Assembly (NCBI GenBank): GCA_023159155.1
Contig: JAJNNX010000049.1
Coordinates: forward strand, 310,001-374,000
Origin: Ustulina deusta
Lineage: Eukaryota > Ascomycota > Sordariomycetes > Xylariales > Xylariaceae
Direction: 5' to 3'
Length of the DNA: 64,000 nucleotides
This document shows positions 13,179 through 23,242 of the stretch, piece by piece. Under the pieces are notes generated by a model. The model saw only the letters and a program-made list of their open reading frames with translations, made no database searches and was not told where the DNA came from. Within the stretch, counting starts at the first letter, position 1, and each line of letters begins with the position of its first letter. The translations under genes were made by a program, and so were the position numbers.

Positions 13179-13660
13179 ATGGGGTACGTGCAACATATTC
13201 CGAATTCATAGAGTGCTTCAACCGACGAACGCCTGGCCAATGGCCTGTTCTCGATCCGCTAGCCCAGCCTGTCTCCGCCCCTTCGCCCGCCTGGTTCGAG
13301 AATGCTAATGAGCGACGCAGTCTCGTCGACGCCCCGAACAAGGTGCCCCAGTACCAGCGCTTCTACCAACAAGCCTACAAGCAGCACACCCGACTGTGGC
13401 AGATCGTATGTCCTCCGCCGTCCACCGGTGACATTCCCATACTAGTGCCGAGCCTCTCCGATTGACCAAATATGACGCAGAACCCCCGAAGCCCCAAGCT
13501 GATGGTTCCCTACACAGTTCTCCTTTGGGGCACCCTCGGAGGTTTGTTACCAACCGCCGCCATCCCTATCGTACTATTTTTCTGACCGTTATATTTAGCA
13601 TCCTTGTATATGATGGGCCGCAAGGTCTTCGGCTACAACACATGGTTTGGCAAGGCATAA
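13179..13660 (+). CDS. COX7: Cytochrome c oxidase subunit 7 (VIIa type)
   Basis: Four exons: 13179-13183, 13321-13405, 13481-13541 and 13599-13660, giving 70 residues. The spliced protein starts MGLVDAPNKVPQYQRFYQQAYKQ, contains the family hallmark NPRSPKLMVPY, and has one membrane span (PYTVLLWGTLGASLYMMG, about 39-56) with the C-terminus GRKVFGYNTWFGKA. Cox7 is a small inner-membrane subunit of respiratory complex IV needed for its assembly. Exon 1 holds just ATGGG, so the unspliced frame is misleading: the long frame through 13007-13465 mixes leader, intron and coding sequence. Gene length and single span match the family. Confidence 0.93.
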
Positions 13661-14030
13661 GGAGCGAACACATTTGATAGGAGATGAAGGTCGTATGATA
13701 CAAATCGACACGCACGACCACGGAATGGTTTACTAGGTTGATCAGTAGAGTCGTACACGCAACGTGTTCATATTACCACCAGACCCTTCTATCTCTTTTT
13801 TGCTTCGTAAGGCCGGATCATCCCTGAAATTCATTACGCCGTCAAACCCGCAAGATAGGCCCAATGACGATGCCAAACTGAATGTCGCCATACGTTCAAC
13901 TTGTCTAAAATGCAACCTAAAACATTCGGCATCTAGTCTTCGTGAATTGTGGTTTGATAATGGGCTGACCCACTCCACCATCCAACTCGGACCAAGAGTA
14001 TATGTATGTGCAGTATGGTTGGAAATGCGC
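13661..14030. other. Convergent 3' flanks, COX7 / clathrin light chain
   Basis: About 370 nt between converging stops. Short ORFs on both strands here are not supported by any domain. Nothing further seen. Confidence 0.6.
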
Positions 14031-14862
14031 TCAGTATCCTTCGGCGCCGGGTGCCTTCTCGTCCTTTCGTAGGCTGACCAACAACTCGCGGAAGCGCTCC
14101 TTGCCTGAACCACCGGCACCCCCCTTGGGTCCTTTGCCGCTTACGTCCGCCAACTTAGCGATGCGCTCCCAGCTCGTGCCACCAGATGTTGTGTCGTCTC
14201 GACTAGCTAGGAATTGCTCTTCGTCCTTGCGAGTCTGTGCAATCGTCTTGTCCTTCTTGTTGTTATAATTTTCGTAGAACTCGTCAATATTTTCCTGAGC
14301 TTCCTTAATCGTCTGAGCTTTTTGGGCGGCAAACTCTTCGGCTCGCTTCGCGTTGGCAGCATCGCGCTTCTCGCGCCACTGCTTGATAACTTCTGGCTCC
14401 TGTTCCTCCTCTGCGTAGGCGCCATAGCCTGAGTTGTAGCTTACAGAGGGACCCGTGATGCTGCCTCCAGGACCGACTTGCTATATACGTCCATCAGAAA
14501 CAAAGCTCCTGCGTGCAGTGTAGCGTATGATTGGATTTCGTTACATACCTCAGTGGAGGCGAGATCGGGGAACTGGCTCTCGAACTGCGCACTACCGGCA
14601 GCGTTGTCGTCTCCGAGAAGATCGTCTGAGAGGTCGGCTAGAGCCGCGGTTTCGTTACCGGTAGTGAACTGGGTTGCATCATCGCCAAGGAGAGCCCGTT
14701 CGCGAGCCAGGAAGTCGTCGGCAGAAGGCGAGCCAACGTCCTTAATCTCAGTTTGGGCTGCGCATTAAACGCGTAAGTACAGTTTCATTAATAATACCGC
14801 AATGTCGTCTCAAACCTACCACCTGAGTCGAAGTCGTCCAGAGACGGGAATCGGTCCGCCAT
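14031..14862 (-). CDS. CLC1: Clathrin light chain
   Basis: Exons 14820-14862, 14549-14757 and 14031-14480 give 233 residues. It begins MADRFPSLDDFDSG, followed by an acidic N-terminal half. The central heavy-chain-binding helix (about 110-175) is highly charged, with VIKQWREKRDAANAKRAEE and QENIDEFYENYNNKKDKTI, the signature of Clathrin_lg_ch. The C-terminus has SGGTSWERIAKLADV and a basic GKGPKGG segment. The protein coats vesicles at the trans-Golgi and plasma membrane together with the heavy chain, AP-1 and AP-2; the AP-1 gamma gene lies 37 kb downstream in this window. The first donor is ambiguous between GTAGGT (used here) and GTGGTA, which would remove one residue. Confidence 0.95.
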
Positions 14863-15905
14863 ATCGATATCAGTAGCTAGCGACTGTGATAAAAGGGACG
14901 TGATAGGGGAGGTAGGGAGCTGATGCGGTAGGTAGAGGCAGAGCTATACCGTTCGTTTGCGTTGTAAAGAACCTCGTGGGCGGATATGAGGTGACAGGGA
15001 GGGAAACTGGTCGCAGTGAAATGGGATGGTTGTTTGACTGGTCAATATTCCTAATGTTGCATTTGGCCAGTAAGTAAATGTGATGTACAGTGTTTACAGT
15101 TCGAACACAGTGAAACTTCGCCAGTGAGATGCACCCCGAGCCTATCCCTGCTACCTACATAGAGGTAGGCACCCCTAGGCACCACTGTAGCGCCCTTTGT
15201 TCTGTACCAGAGTACCTAAGTACCTACCTAAGCCTTGCATGCTACTTATGTGCTCTCATTGGTTAGGAACCTACGGCAGCATTATGTAATGTTATCTGGC
15301 CTCGTAAACTTTACCTATCATCACGTGCACCCATTAGCTCTACCATCTCTCTCATCTCTTTACAACCACAATAGCTTAGTTATATGTTTCCTAGCCACCA
15401 TCTACCACTGCCAGTACCTAGGTAGGCTAGGCATTTACAACAACAAGGGCAGTCGTGCTCCCAACCTCTTCTAGACACGAGAGAGGCTCAAGAGCGACTT
15501 GGATGGGTCATCATTCCACATGATCATCGCACACCAACTCTAAGTTCATCTCTTGGTACCGATACCCGACTGGGAGGACGCCGTGGTTCTGGGGGGATTT
15601 CGCAGTAGCTAGAGTCAGCCATCAGTCAGCCATCTGCTTCGCACTGTCTTGTTCAGCTTGAATGAGCATATGCGATTTCACCCGTAGATTGTTGTTGTTG
15701 TTGACTGTTGTTGACTTGAAAATAAACCCTCTCCCACCTAACAAACACCTGGACCAAACGCCCAAGCCATCTCACACGCCCGCGCCATTGAGAGTTGGGG
15801 CATCCAACGGCCATATACCAAGCATATCTTGTATCTTGCAACCAACAGACAGACAGACCAACCAACACTTTGTTCAATTGCTTCGGTACCTAAGGATCCT
15901 TTCCC
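14863..15905. promoter_or_regulatory. Divergent promoter region, clathrin light chain / RTT103-like gene
   Basis: 1.04 kb between outward-facing genes. TACCTA/TAGGTA words cluster at 15150-15240 and 15410-15430. A short TTG triplet run is present at about 15688-15702. No gene seen. Confidence 0.55.
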
Positions 15906-17308
15906 ATGGCGTACAACGATGATGCTGTGCTTGCCAAGCTCTCGTCTCTGTCCGAGACGCAAGACAGCATCGTTAGCGTAGCTCAATGGATTATGTTTTA
16001 CAGGTACAGCGGTCCCTTGTGGTTTCGACAGTAGTTGCAATTTGCTTTAATCTGCTTTTCCGGCCCTCGCTGTTGGTCCGTCCTAACATGCTGACTGTTT
16101 GTTGTAGGCGTCATGCAGACCGCACTGCCCAGCTCTGGTTGCAGAAACTGAAGGATTCGTCCAGTCACAAACGCCTGAGCCTCATCTATCTCGCAAACGG
16201 TAAGCCTCAGGCAAATCAGGCCCATATCCGAGTAACCGTTCCTTACATGCTCTTGCAGAAGTCGCGCAGCAGTCCAAGGCCCGTCGCAAGGAAGAATTCC
16301 TTGTCTCATTTTCGCCCGCCGTCGCCGAGGCTGTTGCTGTTGCCTACAAGGGAGCACCGCATGATGTCCAACAACGAATCCGTAGAGTGGTCGATGTCTG
16401 GAGAGAACGCGGTGTCTTCGAAGGGCCTATCCAGCAAGCCGTCGAAGCCCGAATTCATGGTAAGTGATGCCACGGACCTATTACTTAAAGTTCTTTTGTA
16501 TTTACATTGCACAGATCTCGACAAGGCTCGCGGTAGCACCAAGGCCGGACTTGGCGGCTCCATCTTCGGTTCAGCTTCCTCGTTTCCAGCGGAATTAACG
16601 TCTCTAGTTGCGCCTCAGCAGAATGTCTCTAAGGTAGCCTTAAGTACCAAGCCTGTGATAAAGTCGGCAAACACAGACTATGCTGGTCTCATGGCCCCGG
16701 GTAGTACCGTTCCTTCGGCTCCCGTCTACGCTGCCCGACTGAGTGGCCTACTAAAGACGTTGGCCCAAGCAGAGGGCGCAGTGGAGCAATCCGTCAATGC
16801 ACGAAGAGAGCTGGTTAGCCAGCTCCAGAAGCTTTTGGACACGAATAGAAATGCTCTAATAGCAGACGAGAACGAGCTCGAAAATGTCATGCAAAAGAAG
16901 CTCAAGGTCGAAGATAAGAAGGAGGAAGTGGAGAGGGCCATCATGGCCGGACTTCCAAATGACGAACCCTACCCCACCGGCAATAGTCAGGACGATCAGC
17001 CAGCTGAGGAGCCAGACAGACCTGAAGTCGAGGCCTTGACACCACTTTCGAACGACGAGGAAGAATTCGAGCCGGAACCCAACCCGGCGCCTGAATTCCA
17101 TCCGGAAGACACGGTTCCCATCCACCCTGCGCCAACCGCGCAGACGCTCCCCGCCATAGGGTCGCCCTACAAGTCTGTCGCGACCTCAGCCAACGGTGCC
17201 AAGAAACGACGCCTAGAAGATACGAGTGATTTCCCGGACCTCGGGGGTGACGACGGCATCGATGCCGACGTGGCCGAGATGCTGCGCAAGGATAGCAACA
17301 GCAACTAA
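15906..17308 (+). CDS. RTT103: RNA polymerase II CTD-interacting (CID/RPR) protein, RTT103-like
   Basis: Exons 15906-16003, 16108-16199, 16259-16459 and 16515-17308 give 394 residues. The first ~135 residues form a CID domain: MAYNDDAVLAKLSSLSETQDSI, WIMFYRRHADRTAQLWLQKL, the conserved LSLIYLANEV helix, and the RIRRVVDVWRERGVF helix that contacts the phosphorylated CTD. A coiled segment follows (about 235-300, including the KKLKVEDKKEEVERAI stretch), then an acidic Pro/Glu-rich tail with a KKRRLED basic patch (possible nuclear signal). Family role: Rtt103/RPRD1 proteins bind Ser2-phosphorylated Pol II CTD and couple termination with the exonuclease Rat1. Pcf11 is excluded by the short length and absence of zinc fingers. 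Intron junctions all keep frame and restore the CID helices. Confidence 0.9.
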
Positions 17309-17932
17309 GAGGATAACAGGAAAACACAAAGGGTATGGTATCGCGGGCTAGATACCCACCTTCGATTTCGTCTTTTTTATTAGATACCTATGTCCGATCG
17401 GGACGGCCAGGAGTGGAATACTTTTGTGCGTGCTATTTCATAGCCACAACATGTTTGCCTCTGACAATACGAAGGAGATACATAGCTTAGAGCCTAGCTA
17501 GCTGCGCGCCGCACTACGTGATTGCTCAAGTCGAGATAATTATATAGCTTTTTTTCGGCAGTTTGAACCCAGCAAATTTTTTTTTCAAACCCTTACATTG
17601 CATCGTATAGGTCAAATGTGCTCACATCGGTATGGGAACGGGCACTGCTGATGTATTACGTTCTTTTACTGCGTTGCCTAAATTGATATGCAAGAGCTAT
17701 TTCTACCTATCAGATGAAAGTAAGGATATAACGCCGATTCTATTCTGCGGGCATTTTTCGCGATAATGCTCTCTCACAAAAAATCACAAAGGGGAAAATA
17801 AGTCTTCGAGCGCATCGCAGGTTAGGTATCGCTTACCCTCCATATCTCATGTTTTCCAATATACCAAGGAAAGGCCACGAGGCTCTCACCTAGGTGCCAC
17901 CAAGCCCCCAAATCCTACCATCGTTCCCTTCC
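17309..17932. other. Convergent 3' flanks
   Basis: About 620 nt between converging stops. T-runs at 17545-17585 fit 3'-end signals. No gene or repeat seen. Confidence 0.6.
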
Positions 17933-19155
17933 TTAAGCTGACTCGGCTTGGGCTAACAGCCGTGCTCTCCAGCCATTGCAAACCTCCTCAAACCCACCGA
18001 CAACATCCCGGCAGACGCCGGCACATTCGCGGTTTTGTAGCCTTTCCCCCCAGTTGCCTCTGGTCAGCCACCTCTCGCCTTCTTCTTTGAGCTCCTCTTC
18101 GCGTCTCATCTCCGACACCATCTCTTTCGCTGTCCTGAGCCTCCTTGTGGCGGTTGTGGTCGTTTGTCGTGACATGTGTAGAGTGTCGGATAGGTAATTT
18201 AGTGTCTGTATTAAATCCGACGTAACTGAGTGTAGTGCCGCCAGCGAGTCGAAGGCCGAGGTTGCAGGTCGCGGCATGTCGTTGGACACGCCTGCCAGTA
18301 TCGGTAGCAGAGCGTCGATGGTTTCTGGATCAGGAGGAGCGACCAGTGGGGAAAGTAGAGGGAACGTGAGGTTATGGAGTTGCCTCGTCTGATGTGTTAG
18401 ATGTGTTGCCAAAGCGGAGTGCGCAGTTATCAACCTATTGGGGAATAAGTCAGCATGATCTTAACCCAACCACGTTTATCAGGAAATCTAGAGACTGACC
18501 TCGTCGTACTGCCCTCGACCCCGGATTGAGAGCCAAGGTCCCTCAAGCCGTCCGTTACCCGCTTGAACACCCCATCCGCAGGACTCCCTGTACTCTCGGT
18601 TCCCCTTCGGGCGAGCGACTCAACTGCATCCATCTTGGCAACTAGGCTCGGTGGCATGCCGGGTGAGTCGAGATCGGATTCCGAACCATACTCGCTACCG
18701 TCGTAGGCGCTCTCTGTCCGCCGATGGCCGCGAGCGTTTGGTGAAGGCACACTTAAACTGGAACTCTTTGTCCTGCTGGGTAGGTCTATCTGGCTTGCGA
18801 CATCGACACCGCTGTCTCTCACGCCATCGATGGGCTCGCATCCATCTTCCTGCGCGTCATAGTCGTCCCCGTAGTACTCGTCCTCATCGCCGGATCCCGA
18901 TAAAGCATCTGCTAGCTCATCGGCCAGATTTCCGAGACCGTTATCTTGACCGCCGCCGCCGCCGCCGCCGCCGCCACCGAGGTCGTGAAACTCGGCTTCG
19001 TTCATGCTCTGGCGAAGAGGCGTCAAGGGTTCGTGGAGGGAGGACTTGGACTGGCGTCGGGCGCTGGGCGACATATTGGGGCTTGTGCTAGAGTATGTCG
19101 CATCGATGGTGGACGAGCGCCGCGAATGACGCGGCGTGTGTGGTGATCGAGACAT
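17933..19155 (-). CDS. Unrecognised protein with disordered N-half and helical C-half
   Basis: Exons 18500-19155 and 17933-18434, joined with frame kept over a 65-nt intron, give 385 residues. I do not recognise the family. The N-terminal ~215 residues are Ser/Thr/Pro-rich and probably disordered, with several SP/TP sites (TPRHSRRSS, NMSPSARR, PLTPLRQS) that look like CDK/MAPK targets. A poly-glycine run sits at about 60-69, followed by acidic DEDEYYGDDYDAQE. The C-terminal ~165 residues (from RLITAHSALATHLTHQ) are helical with heptad-like leucines and contain NYLSDTLHMSRQTTTTATRRLRTAKEMVSEMRREEELKEEGERW. This layout suits a scaffold or cytoskeletal/kinetochore-type protein, but that is only an inference from shape. 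Confidence 0.75.
18951..18976 (-). repeat. GCC microsatellite encoding poly-glycine
   Basis: A near-perfect (GCC)8 tract on the + strand, read as GGC glycine codons on the minus strand inside the unrecognised gene. Confidence 0.85.
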
Positions 19156-20072
19156 GGCTTCTTCTCCCGTTGACGTCGGAACTACCAGCTAGCGCGAGCG
19201 AACTACCAACGATACTGGATGCGCCAGTTGCCGTATGCCTCAGAGAGCGGGACCTGGTCGTTGTGGGCTGTCTTACTCGGCGCAAACGTCTGGATGGACA
19301 CGCGTTGAGGATAGCTTCGTCGCGAGAATGTTCGGGCGTGGTGTAATTATGTGGAGAGGAACGGTATAAGACAATGCTGCAGCTATATCGGGGAAGCTCA
19401 ATGGGATGACTGGTGAGTTGGCAAGCGCATGGCGGGTACGTTGACCGCAAATCCTTGGGGATACCGGGATGACAGCCAGACAGCCTTGTACGGAGCGAGG
19501 TTGGCAAGGAGAATAAGTATTCAAGACAGCGCAGTTTTCACTTTGACCCTGACGATGCCGTGTTGAATGGTGGTATTATCAAGAAGAGCGTGGTAGATAC
19601 AAGGTAGAATCAGTGACGAGGGTGGTAGTCTGGTGGCTGATCGGTATGACACTAGTACTGTACGTGGTACCTACCGACCTACATACATAGTGCGTACTAG
19701 GCAGATACATACCCAATTGAACCGGGAAGGGACATCAAATATTGTGGGTATTATAAGGTAACTGTTGTACGCGAAGGTAGAGCCTGTGCATCTCGCTACC
19801 TGCCCAGTGGGCTAAGGATTTCTCTCTGCCCCCAACTATGTGCGAGCATGCAACACCGGAAATCGGCGGACAGGTACTTACCCGCGGCACCTGGCGCCAC
19901 GCCGCCGCCGAGACTACCTAGTACCAAGGTAGACGAGAGAGGGAGTGCCCCGAGAAAAAAGGTACCTAACCCCCACGATGTTCAAACTCCCAAGATCGCT
20001 GCTTTTAAACCCAATTTACCTCACCAACGTACATCCATTGGGCTGAAGGCTATTGCAGCGTCAGCCAGCATC
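19156..20072. promoter_or_regulatory. Divergent promoter region upstream of NAA20
   Basis: 0.9 kb between outward-facing genes. TACCTA words occur at 19665-19710 and 19910-19965. An in-frame Met at 19848 would extend NAA20 by 75 residues, but that extension is Pro/Arg-rich and contains TACCTA words, so I treat it as leader. Confidence 0.5.
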
Positions 20073-20708
20073 ATGACTTCGTTTCGGGCCTTTACGCCGG
20101 CCGATCTGAATCGCTTCGCGAAATGTAATCTCGATCCCTTGACCGAAACCTATGACATTGGTTTTTACTTGCAATACTACGCCAAATGGCCCTCGCTGTT
20201 CCAAGTTGCCGTCGACGACAAGGGAAACATACTGGGTTATAGTAGGTCTCCATAGTACGCACGAACACAGCACGAGATTGCCCCTTCTAAACCTTTCCTT
20301 TCAGTCATGGGCAAGACGGAGAGTTCGCCTGATTACTTCAGGCATTCTGAACACTACCTTCCGTGGCATGCCCACATCACTGCCCTCACTGTAGCACCCG
20401 AGGCTCGTCGCTTGGGCATTGGCAGGATTCTTACCGAGAAGCTTGAGGCCGGTGCCGAGGCCGCGGATGCCTGGTTCGTGGATCTATTCGTGCGCAAGAG
20501 TAACGAGAAGGCCATCAGATTCTACGAGAACATGGGATATAGCGTGTATCGCGTCGTCAAGGACTACTATGGTGACAACGTCAACGACCCTACCGCCAAC
20601 GGCGAAGACGCTTACGATATGCGAAAGCCCATGAAACGAGACAAGTTCCTCAAGCACATTCGAGACGATGGGAGAAATCATGACGTTCAGCCAGAGGACG
20701 TCTTCTGA
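20073..20708 (+). CDS. NAA20: NatB N-terminal acetyltransferase catalytic subunit (Naa20/Nat3)
   Basis: Exons 20073-20241 and 20305-20708 give 190 residues, the normal Naa20 length. The start MTSFRAFTPADLNRFAKCNLDPLTETYDIGFYLQYY is the NatB signature, including the LTETY substrate-loop region. The GNAT acetyl-CoA motif is VAPEARRLGIGRIL, fitting R/Q-x-x-G-x-G/A. The later strand has KAIRFYENMGYSVYRVVKDYY. NatB acetylates nascent proteins starting Met-Asp, Met-Glu or Met-Asn at the ribosome, with Naa25 as partner (not in this window). The start at 20073 is chosen because it gives the conserved MT-FR N-terminus. The stop lies only 44 nt from the stop of the converging SDR gene. Confidence 0.95.
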
Positions 20709-20752
20709 GCCGCCCAGATCTTTCCGTCTTGCATTGTGACTCCCCCGCCTAA

Positions 20753-21802
20753 TTACATGCCTCCATCCACGGACTGGACAGTCCCAGTCACATATTTGCT
20801 ATCTGGTCCCAAAAGAAACGCGATTACGTGCCCAACCTCTTCAGATGTCCCTTGGCGCTCAAAGGCAGCTTCTGGTTCAGGAGGCGTTCCTCTGATGAGA
20901 GTCGCTGGGGTGTAATTATGGAGCTTCCATGCCTTCTCCATCAGCGGTGTGAAGATAGCCCCAGGCGCTACCGCGTTCACTCGGACCTCTCGATGGCCGT
21001 TCTCTTTGGCGGCCGTCCTCGTCAAACCAATGATGCCATGCTTGCTGGCACTGTGGAAGTCACGGGTGAGCAATGGTATTTCATATGAAACATCTCGGGG
21101 ATCCCCGTAGATTCCCGAAACCAAGGATTAATCATCAGGAGTATCAATCCTCAAGTAGAGCATTGCTACTCTTGATGACTCCTAAAATCGTCAAATAATA
21201 AAGGACTTGGCAAACTACATACTCATATGCACCGTACTTCGCAAAACCTAGGCCGATAGTTAGCATCGTCTGCGAATGATATAATATTCGAGTGATTCAA
21301 TACCTTTGAATCCATGGATTGAAGAAACGTTGACAATAGAGCCTCCGTTGACGATTTTTTGAAGCTCGGCCCTCAGACAGTACCTGCTAGCGGTTACCCA
21401 ATCTGCACCTCATGTCAGAAATAGCAACCCGACTAACATGGTCCCCGTCAGGTTGACAGCAATAATCCTATTCCATTCGTCGTCATCCAGATCTTTGATT
21501 TCTCTGACACCATGATGTTTCCCAATAATCCCAGCGACATTCGCAGCACCGTCGAGTTTTCCGAACTTCTCTACAATGCCGTTGATCCATGACTCGACCT
21601 CGCCCCTCCTTGATATGTCTACCTTGGTGATACTGAAAGGGACATCGAGGGGTTGGAAATAGCTCTCTGCTTGGTTTATAGCATCGGGGTCAACATCAGC
21701 AATGCAGACAGTGGCGCCTCGTTTAGATAAGATTTGAGCAGTAGCGAATCCAATTCCACTAGCGCCGCCAGTGATGGCGAAGACCATTCCTGCGAGTGCC
21801 AT
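20753..21802 (-). CDS. Short-chain dehydrogenase/reductase (classical SDR)
   Basis: Exons 21438-21802, 21304-21383, 21223-21247 and 20753-21050 give 255 residues, the usual classical SDR size. The nucleotide-binding glycine motif is AITGGASGIGFATA (about 10-23), ADVDPD follows beta-2 (suggesting NAD preference), and NVAGI and NVSSIHG supply the catalytic Ser. The active site YGAYDASKHG provides Tyr and Lys of the YxxxK motif once exons 3 and 4 are joined. The end KYVTGTVQSVDGGM is the typical SDR C-terminal loop. Substrate is unknown: 3-oxoacyl-reductase-like or sugar/alcohol dehydrogenase-like are both possible. The 25-nt third exon carries the first half of the active site. The donor of intron 1 is GTTAGT. 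Confidence 0.9.
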
Positions 21803-23242
21803 TTTTTGAACGGTTGGGGGATAAGAAATGTCGTGGCAACACAGGTACTCTTTGTATGCGGGTTGGAGGATTCGAATTCCTATGCTCAGTATCCCTCTTG
21901 CCACCAACAAGTAAATTTGTCACAACAAAATGTAAGTAAAGAGCAAAGGTGTAAATCTGAATCTGAACCAAAGATATGTTTCGTGTCTTAACAACTCCCA
22001 ACCGGTCGTCACCCCGCAAACCCGTCAAACCCCTCTCGCTCGGAACACCTAGTACAGCTCATAGGAGTACGGCCCGGCTGTGGAGATGGCTTCCCTAAAC
22101 AAGCAAAGAGTGTGAAATGATTGGCGCGGAATAATTGACGTTTTTGGTCCACAGACCACGACGGCACGGCGCTCCTCGCCGAGACAAAAAGGGAAAGTTA
22201 TTCATCTAATCACATGTCTGCTTGGCCATCATATGCAACTGTAAAAGCTGAGGAGGAGCCGATGTTACAGTTTATGCTGCATGAATGAAATATGCTTAAG
22301 ATGGGCCATAGTAGGTACTACAAAGGTAGGTAGACCGACGATGCATTGCGTTCGTTACACTACCCACCTACCACCTAGGTTGGGGTAGCTAGCTTACAAC
22401 TTGGAATTATACTAGTAGTACTTTCAACAGGTACCTAGCCTATTTGTTGTGGGATTGTAACCCTATAGGGGACTCCAGTCAGGGCTTGCTTTTGAAGTCT
22501 GGATTAGGCATACACTAGTACTCCATGCTTACAGTCTGGAACGAAGTCTGAAACCTACTAGGTATGTGCGCATTTGAGGGGAGTTACTCAGTACATAAGT
22601 ACCTACTTAGGTATCGTGGGTATCTTAGCAGCCCCGCTTCCGCCTTACCCAGTACCTAGGTAGGTACATACCTCTCTCTAGTGTAGGTAGGCACCTCGGG
22701 AGGTGGGTTATTCAGCCCCTAGCCTCCGTTGAGCATCGAGGAGTCTACTTTTAGTGTAGGTAGGTACCTAGCTCACTAGACCAGGCGGCGCCTGAACACG
22801 GGGGAGGGAGACTCACGGGAAACCTCTGTGATGTCACTTGCAGAGCTGCTCCCGAGGTTGGCTTGCAATGTGAGAGGTAGGTATGTCCAGTCTGTCAGCC
22901 CGCCAATTGATTGGCTAGTATCCTCACGATGCATCTAGTATAGGTACTATATGTAGGTACTAGATATATGTAGGTACCTATTTACTCTCCTCTCCACCAA
23001 CTTCAGCTAAACTTCAGCTCATGATTTGACTTCACATTCTTACTTTGGAACTCCAGATGGTCCAAAGCTCGCCTCGCCTCGCCTCTTGCTCCTCTGCAGT
23101 CCTTATTGATATTATACTGATTGAATTCATTGCTACAATAACTATTTATTCTGCATCAATCGTCTACGCTCCATTCCTCTCGCCGCCGTCTCACACTAGG
23201 TAGGTACTTGCTCGTAGATGAGGAGCTACTTGGTTGCCGGCC
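21803..23242. promoter_or_regulatory. Divergent promoter region, SDR / glutaminase, dense in TACCTA words
   Basis: 1.44 kb between outward-facing genes. 22300-22990 is the densest run of TAGGTA/TACCTA words in the window. No ORF here carries a domain. Confidence 0.6.
22310..22990. repeat. Cluster of TACCTAGGTA-type words
   Basis: Many copies of TAGGTA, TACCTA and the palindrome they form together (for example CCTAGGTAGGTACATACC near 22650, GTAGGTAGGTACC near 22755, GTAGGTACC near 22970). They are dispersed rather than in strict tandem, and lie between the SDR and glutaminase genes. Confidence 0.8.
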
